Assembly: GCA_024693505.1 (NCBI GenBank)
Contig: JAILKU010000001.1
Location: 1-64,000 of the forward strand
Direction of reading: 5' to 3'
Length of the DNA: 64,000 nucleotides
Origin: Bacteroidaceae bacterium
GTDB taxonomy: Bacteria > Bacteroidota > Bacteroidia > Bacteroidales > Bacteroidaceae
Below, piece after piece: positions 18,887 through 27,400 of the stretch. The notes under the pieces are model-generated. The model worked only from the letters and a program-made list of their open reading frames with translations, was not told where the DNA came from and ran no database searches. The position numbers and the translations under genes are program-made. Position 1 is the stretch's first letter, and the number at the start of each line of letters is the position of its first letter.

Positions 18887-20353
18887 TCATAATTGAGCAT
18901 CGTTCTCCTCTCGCTTATTCGCAACCTTTAGGCATTTGATGGTCTTGGAATCTCGGATAATGAGCATTCCGTCGGCGTAGGCCATAGGGCCCCACGCATC
19001 AATGCCCTCGTCCATAACACGTTGCTTACGTACGAGTTTCATGGAGGTTGAGCTAAGTTGGTACATATAGAGTTCGCCGTCTTCCTTTAATGCAAAGAGA
19101 CGGTCGCCAATGATCATGTAGGGTCCCAGTCCGAAACGTTCGTCGGCAGCAGAGGTCCAGACGGGGTGATGCAGGTCGTCGGGACGGTACATAGCCAGCC
19201 GTTCTCGCATACCGCCACCGTCCTTTGGAAGAATGGTGATGAGCAAGCCCTTGTAGTTGACAGGAGTCTGTTGTTCGCTCGACATACCCTCGCTGGCCTT
19301 GTAGCTCTCTTTGATGGCTGCGCGCCACGAAGCACCTTGCCTGTCCACTTGGAGCAAGGCTCCGCCAGCTCCATATCCTGCCACGAGGAATATCTGGTTG
19401 GGGGAGATCTGAAGGGGCGAAGGGGCCACCACAGAGGGTTGCCACTTATTAGTATTCCACAGCAGTTTGCCGCGATTATTCTGTTCCGCTGAGACGCCGC
19501 ACACGCCACCCACACCGATATACACATAGGTAGGCGTTCCACCCAGATTCATGGGGATGACAGAGGAGTGGGACATTTTGAAGTTGATGGTGTTTGGCGT
19601 AGCCCAAAGCGTCTGGCCCGTATTGACATCAACCCCGAGCATGAGGGTGTCCCGGCCTGCCGGAGCAAGCACGAGTGTGTTGCCGTCTATGAGGGGACAC
19701 TGCGCCGTGTACCAGAACGGTATCTCGGTTGAGAAACGCTTCTTCATGTCTATGCTCCAACGCATCTGGCCCGTTATCTTATCGCAGCACATGACATGAC
19801 CCTCCGGTCCGATGGTGATGACTGACTTGTCGCTGACGGCAGGGATGGAACGGGAGAAACCGTGATTGCGCTTCAAGGGTACACGGTACCAGCGCTTCCA
19901 CAACTGTTTGCCCGTCAGCAGGTCAAAGCAGCGCAGCGCATCGGAACTCAGCTGCTCGTCATAATCGAGCACATACATCCTGCCTTCGGAGATGACTGGC
20001 GCAGCATGTCCCTCGCCAGCCGATACTGACCACATTTCCTTGAAATCGTCCTCGACCCATGACATCTGCTCCTCCAAGGCCACCTGATTGTCATGATTGC
20101 TTCCACGGAAACAGGGCCAACTCCCCGGCAACGCTGTGGCCTGTTGAACTGAATCCTGCATAAAGAACTCACCAATCAGTACATCGTTGGCCTTGCGTAC
20201 CTGACCGGCTGGACGGTTGTCTGCACCTGGCTGTGCCTCAGTGAAACCGTCACTTGGGTCATAACAGTGCCATGCAATAAGCAGGCACAGCCAGAAAGCG
20301 GCGACACCAACGGTGATCCATGTTATTTTTCTGTCATTCATACGATTGTTCAC
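18887..20353 (-). CDS. PQQ-like beta-propeller protein with N-terminal TM/signal anchor
   Basis: ITWITVGVAAFWLCLLIAWHCY TM; GKQLWKRWYRV, GQMRWSIDM, GQTLWATP blades. Confidence 0.83.
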   Translation of the reverse strand: MNNRMNDRKITWITVGVAAFWLCLLIAWHCYDPSDGFTEAQPGADNRPAGQVRKANDVLIGEFFMQDSVQQATALPGSWPCFRGSNHDNQVALEEQMSWVEDDFKEMWSVSAGEGHAAPVISEGRMYVLDYDEQLSSDALRCFDLLTGKQLWKRWYRVPLKRNHGFSRSIPAVSDKSVITIGPEGHVMCCDKITGQMRWSIDMKKRFSTEIPFWYTAQCPLIDGNTLVLAPAGRDTLMLGVDVNTGQTLWATPNTINFKMSHSSVIPMNLGGTPTYVYIGVGGVCGVSAEQNNRGKLLWNTNKWQPSVVAPSPLQISPNQIFLVAGYGAGGALLQVDRQGASWRAAIKESYKASEGMSSEQQTPVNYKGLLITILPKDGGGMRERLAMYRPDDLHHPVWTSAADERFGLGPYMIIGDRLFALKEDGELYMYQLSSTSMKLVRKQRVMDEGIDAWGPMAYADGMLIIRDSKTIKCLKVANKREENDAQL

Positions 20354-22062
20354 TACTCACTTTCGACCTTGGTCATTGCGTTCAACAGGAAAAGGATGTT
20401 ATATAGCTCCTCGGAATACCAGAGGCGGGAGAAGTAAAGGCCTATGGGTTCGCGATCATAGAGTGTGCCAGCCTTGAACCGGCGGTAGAGATAGTCCCAG
20501 CCGCACTGCTTCTCGGTTTCGTAAAGACCGGGGAAATGAGCCAGTGCAGCGAGGGCCCGGCTGGTGAAAGTAACCTTGGACTTCACGCCCTTATTGCCGC
20601 CCCAACCACCGTCTTCGTTTTGGGCTTGCAGGATAAAACCGACCTGCGACAAAGCCAACTCAGCAGCTTTCGGATGGCCGGTGGACATCAGGTAGTCGAT
20701 AGCCGTGGCTGTGCCATAGACAGGAGCCTTTTCATCGGAGGCATCCTGGTCGCCAAACCATAGGGGGACCCAGCCTTGAGCCTCTTTTTCCATCCAGGCT
20801 ATCATACGGTCGAAGCTCTTCTGTACATCGGCTTTCAGTCTGCCGCCCAAAGAGGGCAACCACAGCCCCATGGCAAGAATGGCATGGGCAGTGATATCGG
20901 GCGTGCTGCGGTCGAAGGGTAGTTTCCCCCACCCGCGGCAGAAGGTGGGCATCCCGCCATCTCTATTCTGCAAACCCATAAGCCACTCCAGCCCTTTCCC
21001 GACCTCCGGACTTGGCTGGCCTTGAGTCAGATGATGCAGGGCAACCAGCGCACCGCTGGTGTCATCCCCGTCCGGTACAGAACCACTGAGATCGCTCCAC
21101 CCCCAGCCCCCTGGTGCAGCAGCAGTGAAAGGATGGACGGTGGTTGTCGCATTCCGTCTGATAGCCCTTTCGCATTTCAGCCTTTCCTTCGCCCATTCTT
21201 CATTGCGCGGCAAGACCTTGGCAGCCAGACTTGTCAGCCAGCCCGACAGGTTGGTATCGATGGGCCATGAGCCGTCTTCGCGTACGGTATCAACGAGGAA
21301 CTGAGCACAGTGCTTCGTCACTTCATGCTGACGGAAGCCGCCTTCCGCCAAACACATACCTACAAAAGCCGTCAGGGGGGCAGCCTCCAGGAAACCGCCA
21401 TCTTCAGGTTGCATACGAAGCAATACACGCATCGACTTGGGAACAAAGAGGCGACGCAACGGCGAAAGCAGTCCGCCCTTCTTGTTCAGCTGGCAAATGC
21501 CAATGGCTATCAGTGCAGGAATGGCATAGCTCACCACCGGCAGGTTAAGGTAGCGGAACAGCCGCTGAGGCAACGTAGCCAGTTCGAAGGGGAAGGTGGG
21601 AATGCCCTTCCAGCTCCTGACAACTCCTGCCAGAGCGCACATCACAAGAATGGGCACGGAGAAGGTGTAGTCGCGACCGTAGTAACGGAGTACGCTCCAG
21701 GTGATAGCCTCTTCGCTATCGTCCCCGAACTGGCGGCAAAGATATTGCCGGGTCTCATCGGGAGCCTGTCCCACAGCAAAGAGCGAGGCATAGGTGAGCA
21801 GTGTGGCGGTCATGTTCGACGGACTCTCTACCGAATCGCCCCACGAACCATCAGCCTTCATCGTTCCATGCAGCCAGCGCACACCGGCCCTGATCTGAGA
21901 CGCATAACGGTCGGGGTCTATCCGCTGCAGGGCAAACACACTGACAGAAGTGGAGATAGCACTACTGGAGAGGGCTCCTCGCCACATGCCATCGGCCGAA
22001 CGGCTCTTCATTAGCCGCTCCAAGGCATCTGCCTGCATTTCCTTCATCTGTTCTGCATTCAT
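20353..22062 (-). CDS. class II terpene cyclase-like protein (squalene-hopene cyclase/prenyltransferase repeat)
   Basis: DXDD catalytic motif in VPDGDDTSGALVALHHL; QW-type repeats (DGSWGDS, EDGGFLEA, EDGSWPID, NRDGGMPTF, NEDGGWGGN). Confidence 0.85.
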   Translation of the reverse strand: MNAEQMKEMQADALERLMKSRSADGMWRGALSSSAISTSVSVFALQRIDPDRYASQIRAGVRWLHGTMKADGSWGDSVESPSNMTATLLTYASLFAVGQAPDETRQYLCRQFGDDSEEAITWSVLRYYGRDYTFSVPILVMCALAGVVRSWKGIPTFPFELATLPQRLFRYLNLPVVSYAIPALIAIGICQLNKKGGLLSPLRRLFVPKSMRVLLRMQPEDGGFLEAAPLTAFVGMCLAEGGFRQHEVTKHCAQFLVDTVREDGSWPIDTNLSGWLTSLAAKVLPRNEEWAKERLKCERAIRRNATTTVHPFTAAAPGGWGWSDLSGSVPDGDDTSGALVALHHLTQGQPSPEVGKGLEWLMGLQNRDGGMPTFCRGWGKLPFDRSTPDITAHAILAMGLWLPSLGGRLKADVQKSFDRMIAWMEKEAQGWVPLWFGDQDASDEKAPVYGTATAIDYLMSTGHPKAAELALSQVGFILQAQNEDGGWGGNKGVKSKVTFTSRALAALAHFPGLYETEKQCGWDYLYRRFKAGTLYDREPIGLYFSRLWYSEELYNILFLLNAMTKVESE

Positions 22063-22733
22063 AACGAGCCTAATGCTAAAAGTCCATAGAAAACATATTC
22101 CACATCGCTATAGTTATCGAAAACGGTAGGAGTGAAGCCGCCGCTGTCGAGCCAATGAGCGTTAATAAAATCAGAAGCATCCTTATATTCAGTCCCCAAG
22201 AGACGCAACGTAAACAAGGCCACAGCGGTGCTCAGCAAGTCGGGGACGGGGGCTTCATCTGTAGCGCGGAAGCCGCCGCTTTCATCCTGGCGTTCATGGA
22301 GCCAGGCGAGCAAATCGGGATCGGGCCGGGACTTCGTCTGATGCTGCATGGCCAGGATGCAACAAGCGGCATTGGTGGTCCTTGCCGGTGGAAGGTTCGT
22401 CAGCAGGGCCTTGAGAGCTGAACGCCCGCCGAAGATCCGTTTCTCCGCCTCTATAAAGCGAAAGAACCGCTTGTATATTGTATCTTCCTGCCGACCATCC
22501 TCTGCAGACAGGCTGATGCGCGTTCCGAGTAATCTGAGCGGTGAGAACACGGCCTCGAGCACTTCGCCAAACTGTTTGTAGTAGGCATCCTCGCCACCAC
22601 CGGCATTCATATAACCGCCACCAGTCTTCTCCGAAGCCACGAAAGCCTGAATGGCTCGTCGCGCCTCAGGCGATATGCGCTTCCAACCTCTGCGCAATGC
22701 CCAATAAACTTTATATAACAACGGTATCCTCAC
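22059..22733 (-). CDS. prenyltransferase/squalene cyclase-repeat protein, probable partner domain of the 20353-22062 cyclase
   Basis: Alpha/alpha-barrel-like repeats with DESGGFRATDEAPVPDLLSTAVALFTLRLLG and LDSGGFTPTVFDNYSDVEYVFYGLLALG; overlaps the cyclase ORF by 4 bp. Confidence 0.7.
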   Translation of the reverse strand: MRIPLLYKVYWALRRGWKRISPEARRAIQAFVASEKTGGGYMNAGGGEDAYYKQFGEVLEAVFSPLRLLGTRISLSAEDGRQEDTIYKRFFRFIEAEKRIFGGRSALKALLTNLPPARTTNAACCILAMQHQTKSRPDPDLLAWLHERQDESGGFRATDEAPVPDLLSTAVALFTLRLLGTEYKDASDFINAHWLDSGGFTPTVFDNYSDVEYVFYGLLALGSL

Positions 22734-22777
22734 TACCTTTTGAACTTTAAGCTCTTAAACTTTTAAACTCTTGAACT

Positions 22778-24259
22778 TTAAACCATGGACTCTGTTACCT
22801 GATAGAGCAGGCGTTTCAGTTCCAACTCGTCGAGGGCGTTCAGCGCATCGAGCGCCTCCTGGTGGAAGTGTTCGGTCAAACGCTGCAACTCGATTCTGAC
22901 CTCGTCGCCGCTCCAGGTCGGGTGTTCGTTCTGCAGGGCCAGCACTGCAGACGGATGGGTTGCCAGCACCTTGTCTTGCATGTAATCTTCCAAATCGTCC
23001 TTCAGCTGATAGGCGATGCCCAAAGCCTCGGAATAGGTTTTCAGCATCGGACGGAGATGGGCGAAATTACCCGTACAACTCAAGCCCAGCATCAGCGAGA
23101 CCTCGAAGGCAGGTACTGTCTTATTGCGGAAGATGTTCATGACAAAGGGCATGTCAACAGACGTTCCGTTCCACGACAGTTCCTCACCCTGGCCTTTGCA
23201 TAGCTTGATATGCGCTTCAGCAATGAGACGGAGCAGTTCGGCATTATTGCTCTGTGCCAAAATGCGGTAACCGAGACCCAGCAGAGCATCTCCCGCATTG
23301 ATGGCAAAGGCATCGCCATAGAGGGCATTGATGGTGGGCTGTCCGTAGCGGGTCTTGTCCTGATCTTCGATATCATCGTGAATGAGTGAGGCTTTGTGAA
23401 AGCACTCCACCGCAACGGCAGCACGATGAACATCATCGGTCATCTCGGTCTTGCCCGTCAGTGCCTGCCAGACAGCAGCGAGCAAGTAGGGTCGCCAACG
23501 CTTGCCCTCACCGCTCATCCAGTCAAGACAGACATCGAGAGTGCGATTGTCTGCGGGATGCATCAGCTGCTCCAGTTCTGAACGCGTGAACCATCGGTTC
23601 ACCTGTTCGCGGATGGCCTCATGGTCGAGCAGTGTGGGCGTAGCCTCATCGCTGAGCATAGTAAGCAGTTCTTCCACATAATCCTCATCGACATGCGTAT
23701 CCCGGCAACCTGAATCGTTCAGGGCAACAGCCAGACCTGGTACGGCGTGCCCTACGAGCAGGGGGAAAGCCTTCTCCAGGGAGTCGAGGCAGCTCACGCC
23801 AATAACAGCATCAATCACATTGTTCTCTATCAGTTCGATGACCTGCGTAAACCCTTCCGCTACGATACTCAGGCCGCCCAGCTGCTCGGCCCTGTCCTGC
23901 AGACGGGGGATGTTGCAGCGGCCGCAGCGGTGGCAGAGCAGCCCGTAGGCATCGAACTCGGCCTGACACTCGCCGTATTTGCTCAGGCACTTGGGCAGCA
24001 TCAGCAGGCGTCGCTCATGAGGGATGCCTGCCACGATCGGGAGCCATAACTGGTTGTGGATCTCGACCATGAGCCAGGGATGGAGGTGCCGGGACGAAGT
24101 CTCTGCCTGCGAATGGGCAATGAATTCATCAGCCAACTGCTCCAGCTGCTTGAGCGAGACCGGCGGGCAAAGGTGTTGCGTCTGCACAAACTCTTTCAGT
24201 GACTTGCGCAATGCTGTCCGCTCTTCCAGCGTTGGAGGTATTCTTAATTCATAATTCAT
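22778..24259 (-). CDS. DUF116-polyprenyl diphosphate synthase fusion
   Basis: N-terminal Cys-rich DUF116-like domain (CLSKYGECQAEF...LCHRCGRCNIPRL...VIGVSCLDSLEKAFPLL); C-terminal FARM DDIED and SARM DDLED. Confidence 0.85.
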   Translation of the reverse strand: MNYELRIPPTLEERTALRKSLKEFVQTQHLCPPVSLKQLEQLADEFIAHSQAETSSRHLHPWLMVEIHNQLWLPIVAGIPHERRLLMLPKCLSKYGECQAEFDAYGLLCHRCGRCNIPRLQDRAEQLGGLSIVAEGFTQVIELIENNVIDAVIGVSCLDSLEKAFPLLVGHAVPGLAVALNDSGCRDTHVDEDYVEELLTMLSDEATPTLLDHEAIREQVNRWFTRSELEQLMHPADNRTLDVCLDWMSGEGKRWRPYLLAAVWQALTGKTEMTDDVHRAAVAVECFHKASLIHDDIEDQDKTRYGQPTINALYGDAFAINAGDALLGLGYRILAQSNNAELLRLIAEAHIKLCKGQGEELSWNGTSVDMPFVMNIFRNKTVPAFEVSLMLGLSCTGNFAHLRPMLKTYSEALGIAYQLKDDLEDYMQDKVLATHPSAVLALQNEHPTWSGDEVRIELQRLTEHFHQEALDALNALDELELKRLLYQVTESMV

Positions 24260-24313
24260 AATTCACAATTCATAATTGAGCTTCTCTCGACTCCTGTCAC
24301 GACTCGACAAAAT

Positions 24314-24327
24314 CCAAACGAGTTTGG
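24314..24327. repeat. hairpin of GACTCG/GCTCGCTGCTCC-framed dispersed repeat (variant stem)
   Basis: CCAAACGAGTTTGG between GACTCG and GCTCGCTGCTCC. Confidence 0.6.
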
Positions 24328-24381
24328 TTCTGTGCTCGCTGCTCCAGGAGTTGACCTCCGGTCGACTCCCTTCGCGACTCG

Positions 24382-24408
24382 GCCAAATGAAAGTGAACTT
24401 TCAATGGC
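24382..24408. repeat. 27-nt imperfect palindrome of dispersed repeat family
   Basis: GCCAAATGAAAGTGAACTTTCAATGGC; near-identical at 25764-25790 and, inverted, at 9840-9866. Confidence 0.85.
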
Positions 24409-24473
24409 GCTCACTGCTCCAAGAGTTCATAATTGAGCTGCGCTCGACTCTCCCCCCCTGGGGGCGGGAGGTC

Positions 24474-25679
24474 TTATCCGTATGCTCCGAAGCCGAAGAA
24501 GTAATGTCTCTTCAGCCATCTGTAGGGTGCGCTCTTCTCCGGGATGGCGGCAGCCCCCATATCATGACACGGCACCGGCTTCATCCGGGCATATTCCTGC
24601 ATGGCCGTTCCCCGGCTGGTGGCCTCCCGGGCATCATAGCCCCTGATGATCTCAGCCATAAGCTGCGGGTTCTCCATCAGGATGCAGCCCCGGGTAGCCT
24701 GGGCTATCTGTCGCCTCATCCCGGAAAGGAACTGCGACTGTGCATAGAGCGCCGAGAGGTTGCTGGCATCGGCGTTGAGGAAGTCGGTAGCCATCTGGAT
24801 AACAGGGCAGAACTCCAGGGCGCCCGAGGGCGAGATGTGGTGACTCATGCCTGTGGCGCCAGGGCAAATGGCTTTTCCCTCTGCGTCCCAATAGACATCA
24901 ATGAGGGCGACGGGCGCATTCAGGCGCTCGCTGACGAGGAACTGGCGCAGGCGGGTTATCTGCTCGCTGGTGAGTGCCGCCTCGGGACGGGCATCGGCAC
25001 CGACGGGACGGTAGATGTAGTACCACAGATAGGTTGCTCCCAGGCGGGCCACCCGCTCAATGTGCTCGCGGCTAACCAACTCGTCGAAGTTCGTCTGACA
25101 GATACTGGCGGCTATTCCAAATATTAGACCCGCCTCGCGACAGGCACCGACCCCTTGCAGGGTGCGCCGATAGACATCGCCGGCCTGGCGGCGGCTGTCG
25201 CTTTCCTGTTCCAGTCCTTCGATGCTGATGAGAGGCGTCACGTTTCCGGCCTTCCGCAGTCGCCTGGCGATGTCGGCGTTCAGCAGCGTGCCGTTGGTGA
25301 AGAGTTGGAAGTAACAGTCGGAGTGCCTGTCGAAGATGTCGAGGAGCCCTTTGTACATCAAGGGTTCGCCGCCCAGGATGCCGAAGAACCTGGAGCCATG
25401 CAGCTTGCTCTGGCGGATGATGCCGTCCACCTGTTCGGTTGTCAGGCTCCTGCGCCCGCCCCTGGTCACCCAGCATCCGCTGCAGGCCAGGTTGCAGGTT
25501 TCGGTGACGGAAATCATATTGAAGGCCGGGAAGAACGGTTCGCCCCGCCGCTGCCTCCGCTCGAACTGACGCATATTCCGCAGGTTGGGCCGGCAGAAGT
25601 TCCAGAGAAACTTCCACAACAACCTGACAGGGGTTTGCCTCGTCACCCGCCAGCAGAGCTTAATCAATTCATAATTCAT
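24474..25679 (-). CDS. radical SAM enzyme
   Basis: TCNLACSGC (CxxxCxxC), GGEPLM, additional downstream Cys (CPGATGMSHHISPSGALEFCPVI). Confidence 0.88.
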   Translation of the reverse strand: MNYELIKLCWRVTRQTPVRLLWKFLWNFCRPNLRNMRQFERRQRRGEPFFPAFNMISVTETCNLACSGCWVTRGGRRSLTTEQVDGIIRQSKLHGSRFFGILGGEPLMYKGLLDIFDRHSDCYFQLFTNGTLLNADIARRLRKAGNVTPLISIEGLEQESDSRRQAGDVYRRTLQGVGACREAGLIFGIAASICQTNFDELVSREHIERVARLGATYLWYYIYRPVGADARPEAALTSEQITRLRQFLVSERLNAPVALIDVYWDAEGKAICPGATGMSHHISPSGALEFCPVIQMATDFLNADASNLSALYAQSQFLSGMRRQIAQATRGCILMENPQLMAEIIRGYDAREATSRGTAMQEYARMKPVPCHDMGAAAIPEKSAPYRWLKRHYFFGFGAYG

Positions 25680-25763
25680 AATTCACAATTCATAATTGAG
25701 CTGCGCTTAGTTCCCGCTCACTGCTCTAGGAGTTGACCTCCGGTCGACTCCCTTCGCGACTCG

Positions 25764-25790
25764 GCCAAATGAAAGTGAGCTTTCAATGGC
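25764..25790. repeat. 27-nt imperfect palindrome of dispersed repeat family
   Basis: GCCAAATGAAAGTGAGCTTTCAATGGC. Confidence 0.85.
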
Positions 25791-25808
25791 GCTCGCTGCT
25801 CCAGAAGT

Positions 25809-26492
25809 TCACATCAGTTTCTTTCTCGTCGCGAGCCGTTCGCGGAGGGTCTGGGCAAATAGTTCCCGAGTGTCGAGCCTGACAGCCGTTTCCTGCTGTT
25901 CCGGGCCACCGTTGATAGGGCTGCGGTCGTACTTCGGGAAGATGATGGCGCCGGCAGGACAGGTGCGGGCACAGGCAGGGCAGTTGTTCTTGCAGTGGGT
26001 GGGATGAACCACCCGGATGCGCTCCTCCACCATTTCATAGACCCCGAAGGGACAGAACTCCAAACACTTCCCGCATTCCGCACAGACATCCTTGTCGAGC
26101 ACGGGATACCAGGCATCGTCGCCCAGCTTGCAGGGCATAGTCTCCATCTGCTTCATCCACTCTTCCTCTGCCACATCGGCAACGCCCTCCACGGGCTTTA
26201 TGCCCAGGGCCTGGAGCACGTCTTCGGCTGTTCCCGTACGCAGATTCAGGGTCTGCACCTCGTCCTCGCCCACAAAGGCCATCAGACTCTTCACGGCTCG
26301 GGGATGGCAGGCTACTACGGTTGTCCGGGCTATATCGTGTACCGCCTCCGACTTTTTCTCGCAGAGCTCGCACAGGTCGGCTGTCAGGCATACCTCGATG
26401 CCGGCCCGCTGAGCCGCCGCAGCCACCTTGGCCACTTTCGTCTTGTCGATAAATGTGCGCGAGGCACATGAGCAAATCGTTATCTTATTCAT
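25809..26492 (-). CDS. 4Fe-4S ferredoxin with HdrA-like N-terminal region
   Basis: N-terminal Cys-rich ICSCASRTFID...CELCEKK...VVACHPRAVKSL; C-terminal CAECGKCLEFCPFGVYE and CKNNCPACARTCPAGAI. Confidence 0.75.
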   Translation of the reverse strand: MNKITICSCASRTFIDKTKVAKVAAAAQRAGIEVCLTADLCELCEKKSEAVHDIARTTVVACHPRAVKSLMAFVGEDEVQTLNLRTGTAEDVLQALGIKPVEGVADVAEEEWMKQMETMPCKLGDDAWYPVLDKDVCAECGKCLEFCPFGVYEMVEERIRVVHPTHCKNNCPACARTCPAGAIIFPKYDRSPINGGPEQQETAVRLDTRELFAQTLRERLATRKKLM

Positions 26493-26539
26493 AATTCATA
26501 ATTCAATAATTAAATACCCAAACGTCTAGCTTTCGTTAT

Positions 26540-26618
26540 CGTTAGCGTTTTCGTTAGAGGGATTGCAGCGGCGCCAGCCCTCTCTCCCCTCCTTGACGGG
26601 AGGGGCCGGGGGAGGGTC
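26540..26618 (+). repeat. partial copy of composite repeat
   Basis: gttttcgttagagggattgcagcggcgccagcc...cccctcc...ggaggggccgggggagggtct. Confidence 0.7.
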
Positions 26619-27400
26619 TAATTCATCGTCAGCCAGTTCTTGAACTCCGCAGCCTTGTTTTTGCTGACGAACAGGGGCTCGGGCAGTTCGACAGGCATCC
26701 TGACGAGCAGGCGGCTGTCGAACCATACGACAATCTCCTTCACGCAGTCTCTCGCCACGATATACTGCTTGTTGGCGCGGAAGAACCGGGCAGGGTCGAG
26801 GTTGCCTATGAGCGAGTCGAGCGAACGGTTGTAGAGCATCATACGGCCCGTCTTCAGATAGATCTGCGTCTTGCGGTCGGTGCTGTAGATGCAGGCCACC
26901 TCGTCCAGGCTGACGGGCATCAGCTTGTCCTTCACGGGCACGAGCAACGAGGTCAGGTATCCTGTTTTCCCCGCTGCGCTTTCAGCCGGACCGTCGGCAG
27001 GCCTCATCCGCATCAGACGCTCCAGGTAGGCCATCACGTCGCTCCTGCTCCAGCGCTTGAACTTCTCCAGGGCGCGCTCCAGTTCCGACATCTTGATGGG
27101 CTTGAGCAGATAGTCGATGCTGTTCACGGCAAAGGCATCCAGCGCATACTGATCGTATGCGGTGGTGAACACGATAGGGACGCTGACCTCCATCTCCTGA
27201 AACAGGGTGAACGCCGAGCCGTCGCTCAGGTGGATGTCCATGAAGATGAGGTCGGGAGCCGGGTTGCTGCTCAGCCACCTGACGGTCTGCTGAACGCTCT
27301 CGAGCACCTTCAGCGGCTCTATCTGCGGATCTATCTCCTGCAGCATCGCTATCAGATTCTCGCTGGCAGCCGTCTCGTCTTCTATAATCAGTACTTTCAT
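26618..27400 (-). CDS. LytTR-family response regulator
   Basis: Receiver (MKVLIIEDETAASENL, DLIFMDIHL, IVFTTAYDQYALDAF) plus LytTR domain (FFRANKQYIVARDCVKEI). Confidence 0.92.
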   Translation of the reverse strand: MKVLIIEDETAASENLIAMLQEIDPQIEPLKVLESVQQTVRWLSSNPAPDLIFMDIHLSDGSAFTLFQEMEVSVPIVFTTAYDQYALDAFAVNSIDYLLKPIKMSELERALEKFKRWSRSDVMAYLERLMRMRPADGPAESAAGKTGYLTSLLVPVKDKLMPVSLDEVACIYSTDRKTQIYLKTGRMMLYNRSLDSLIGNLDPARFFRANKQYIVARDCVKEIVVWFDSRLLVRMPVELPEPLFVSKNKAAEFKNWLTMN

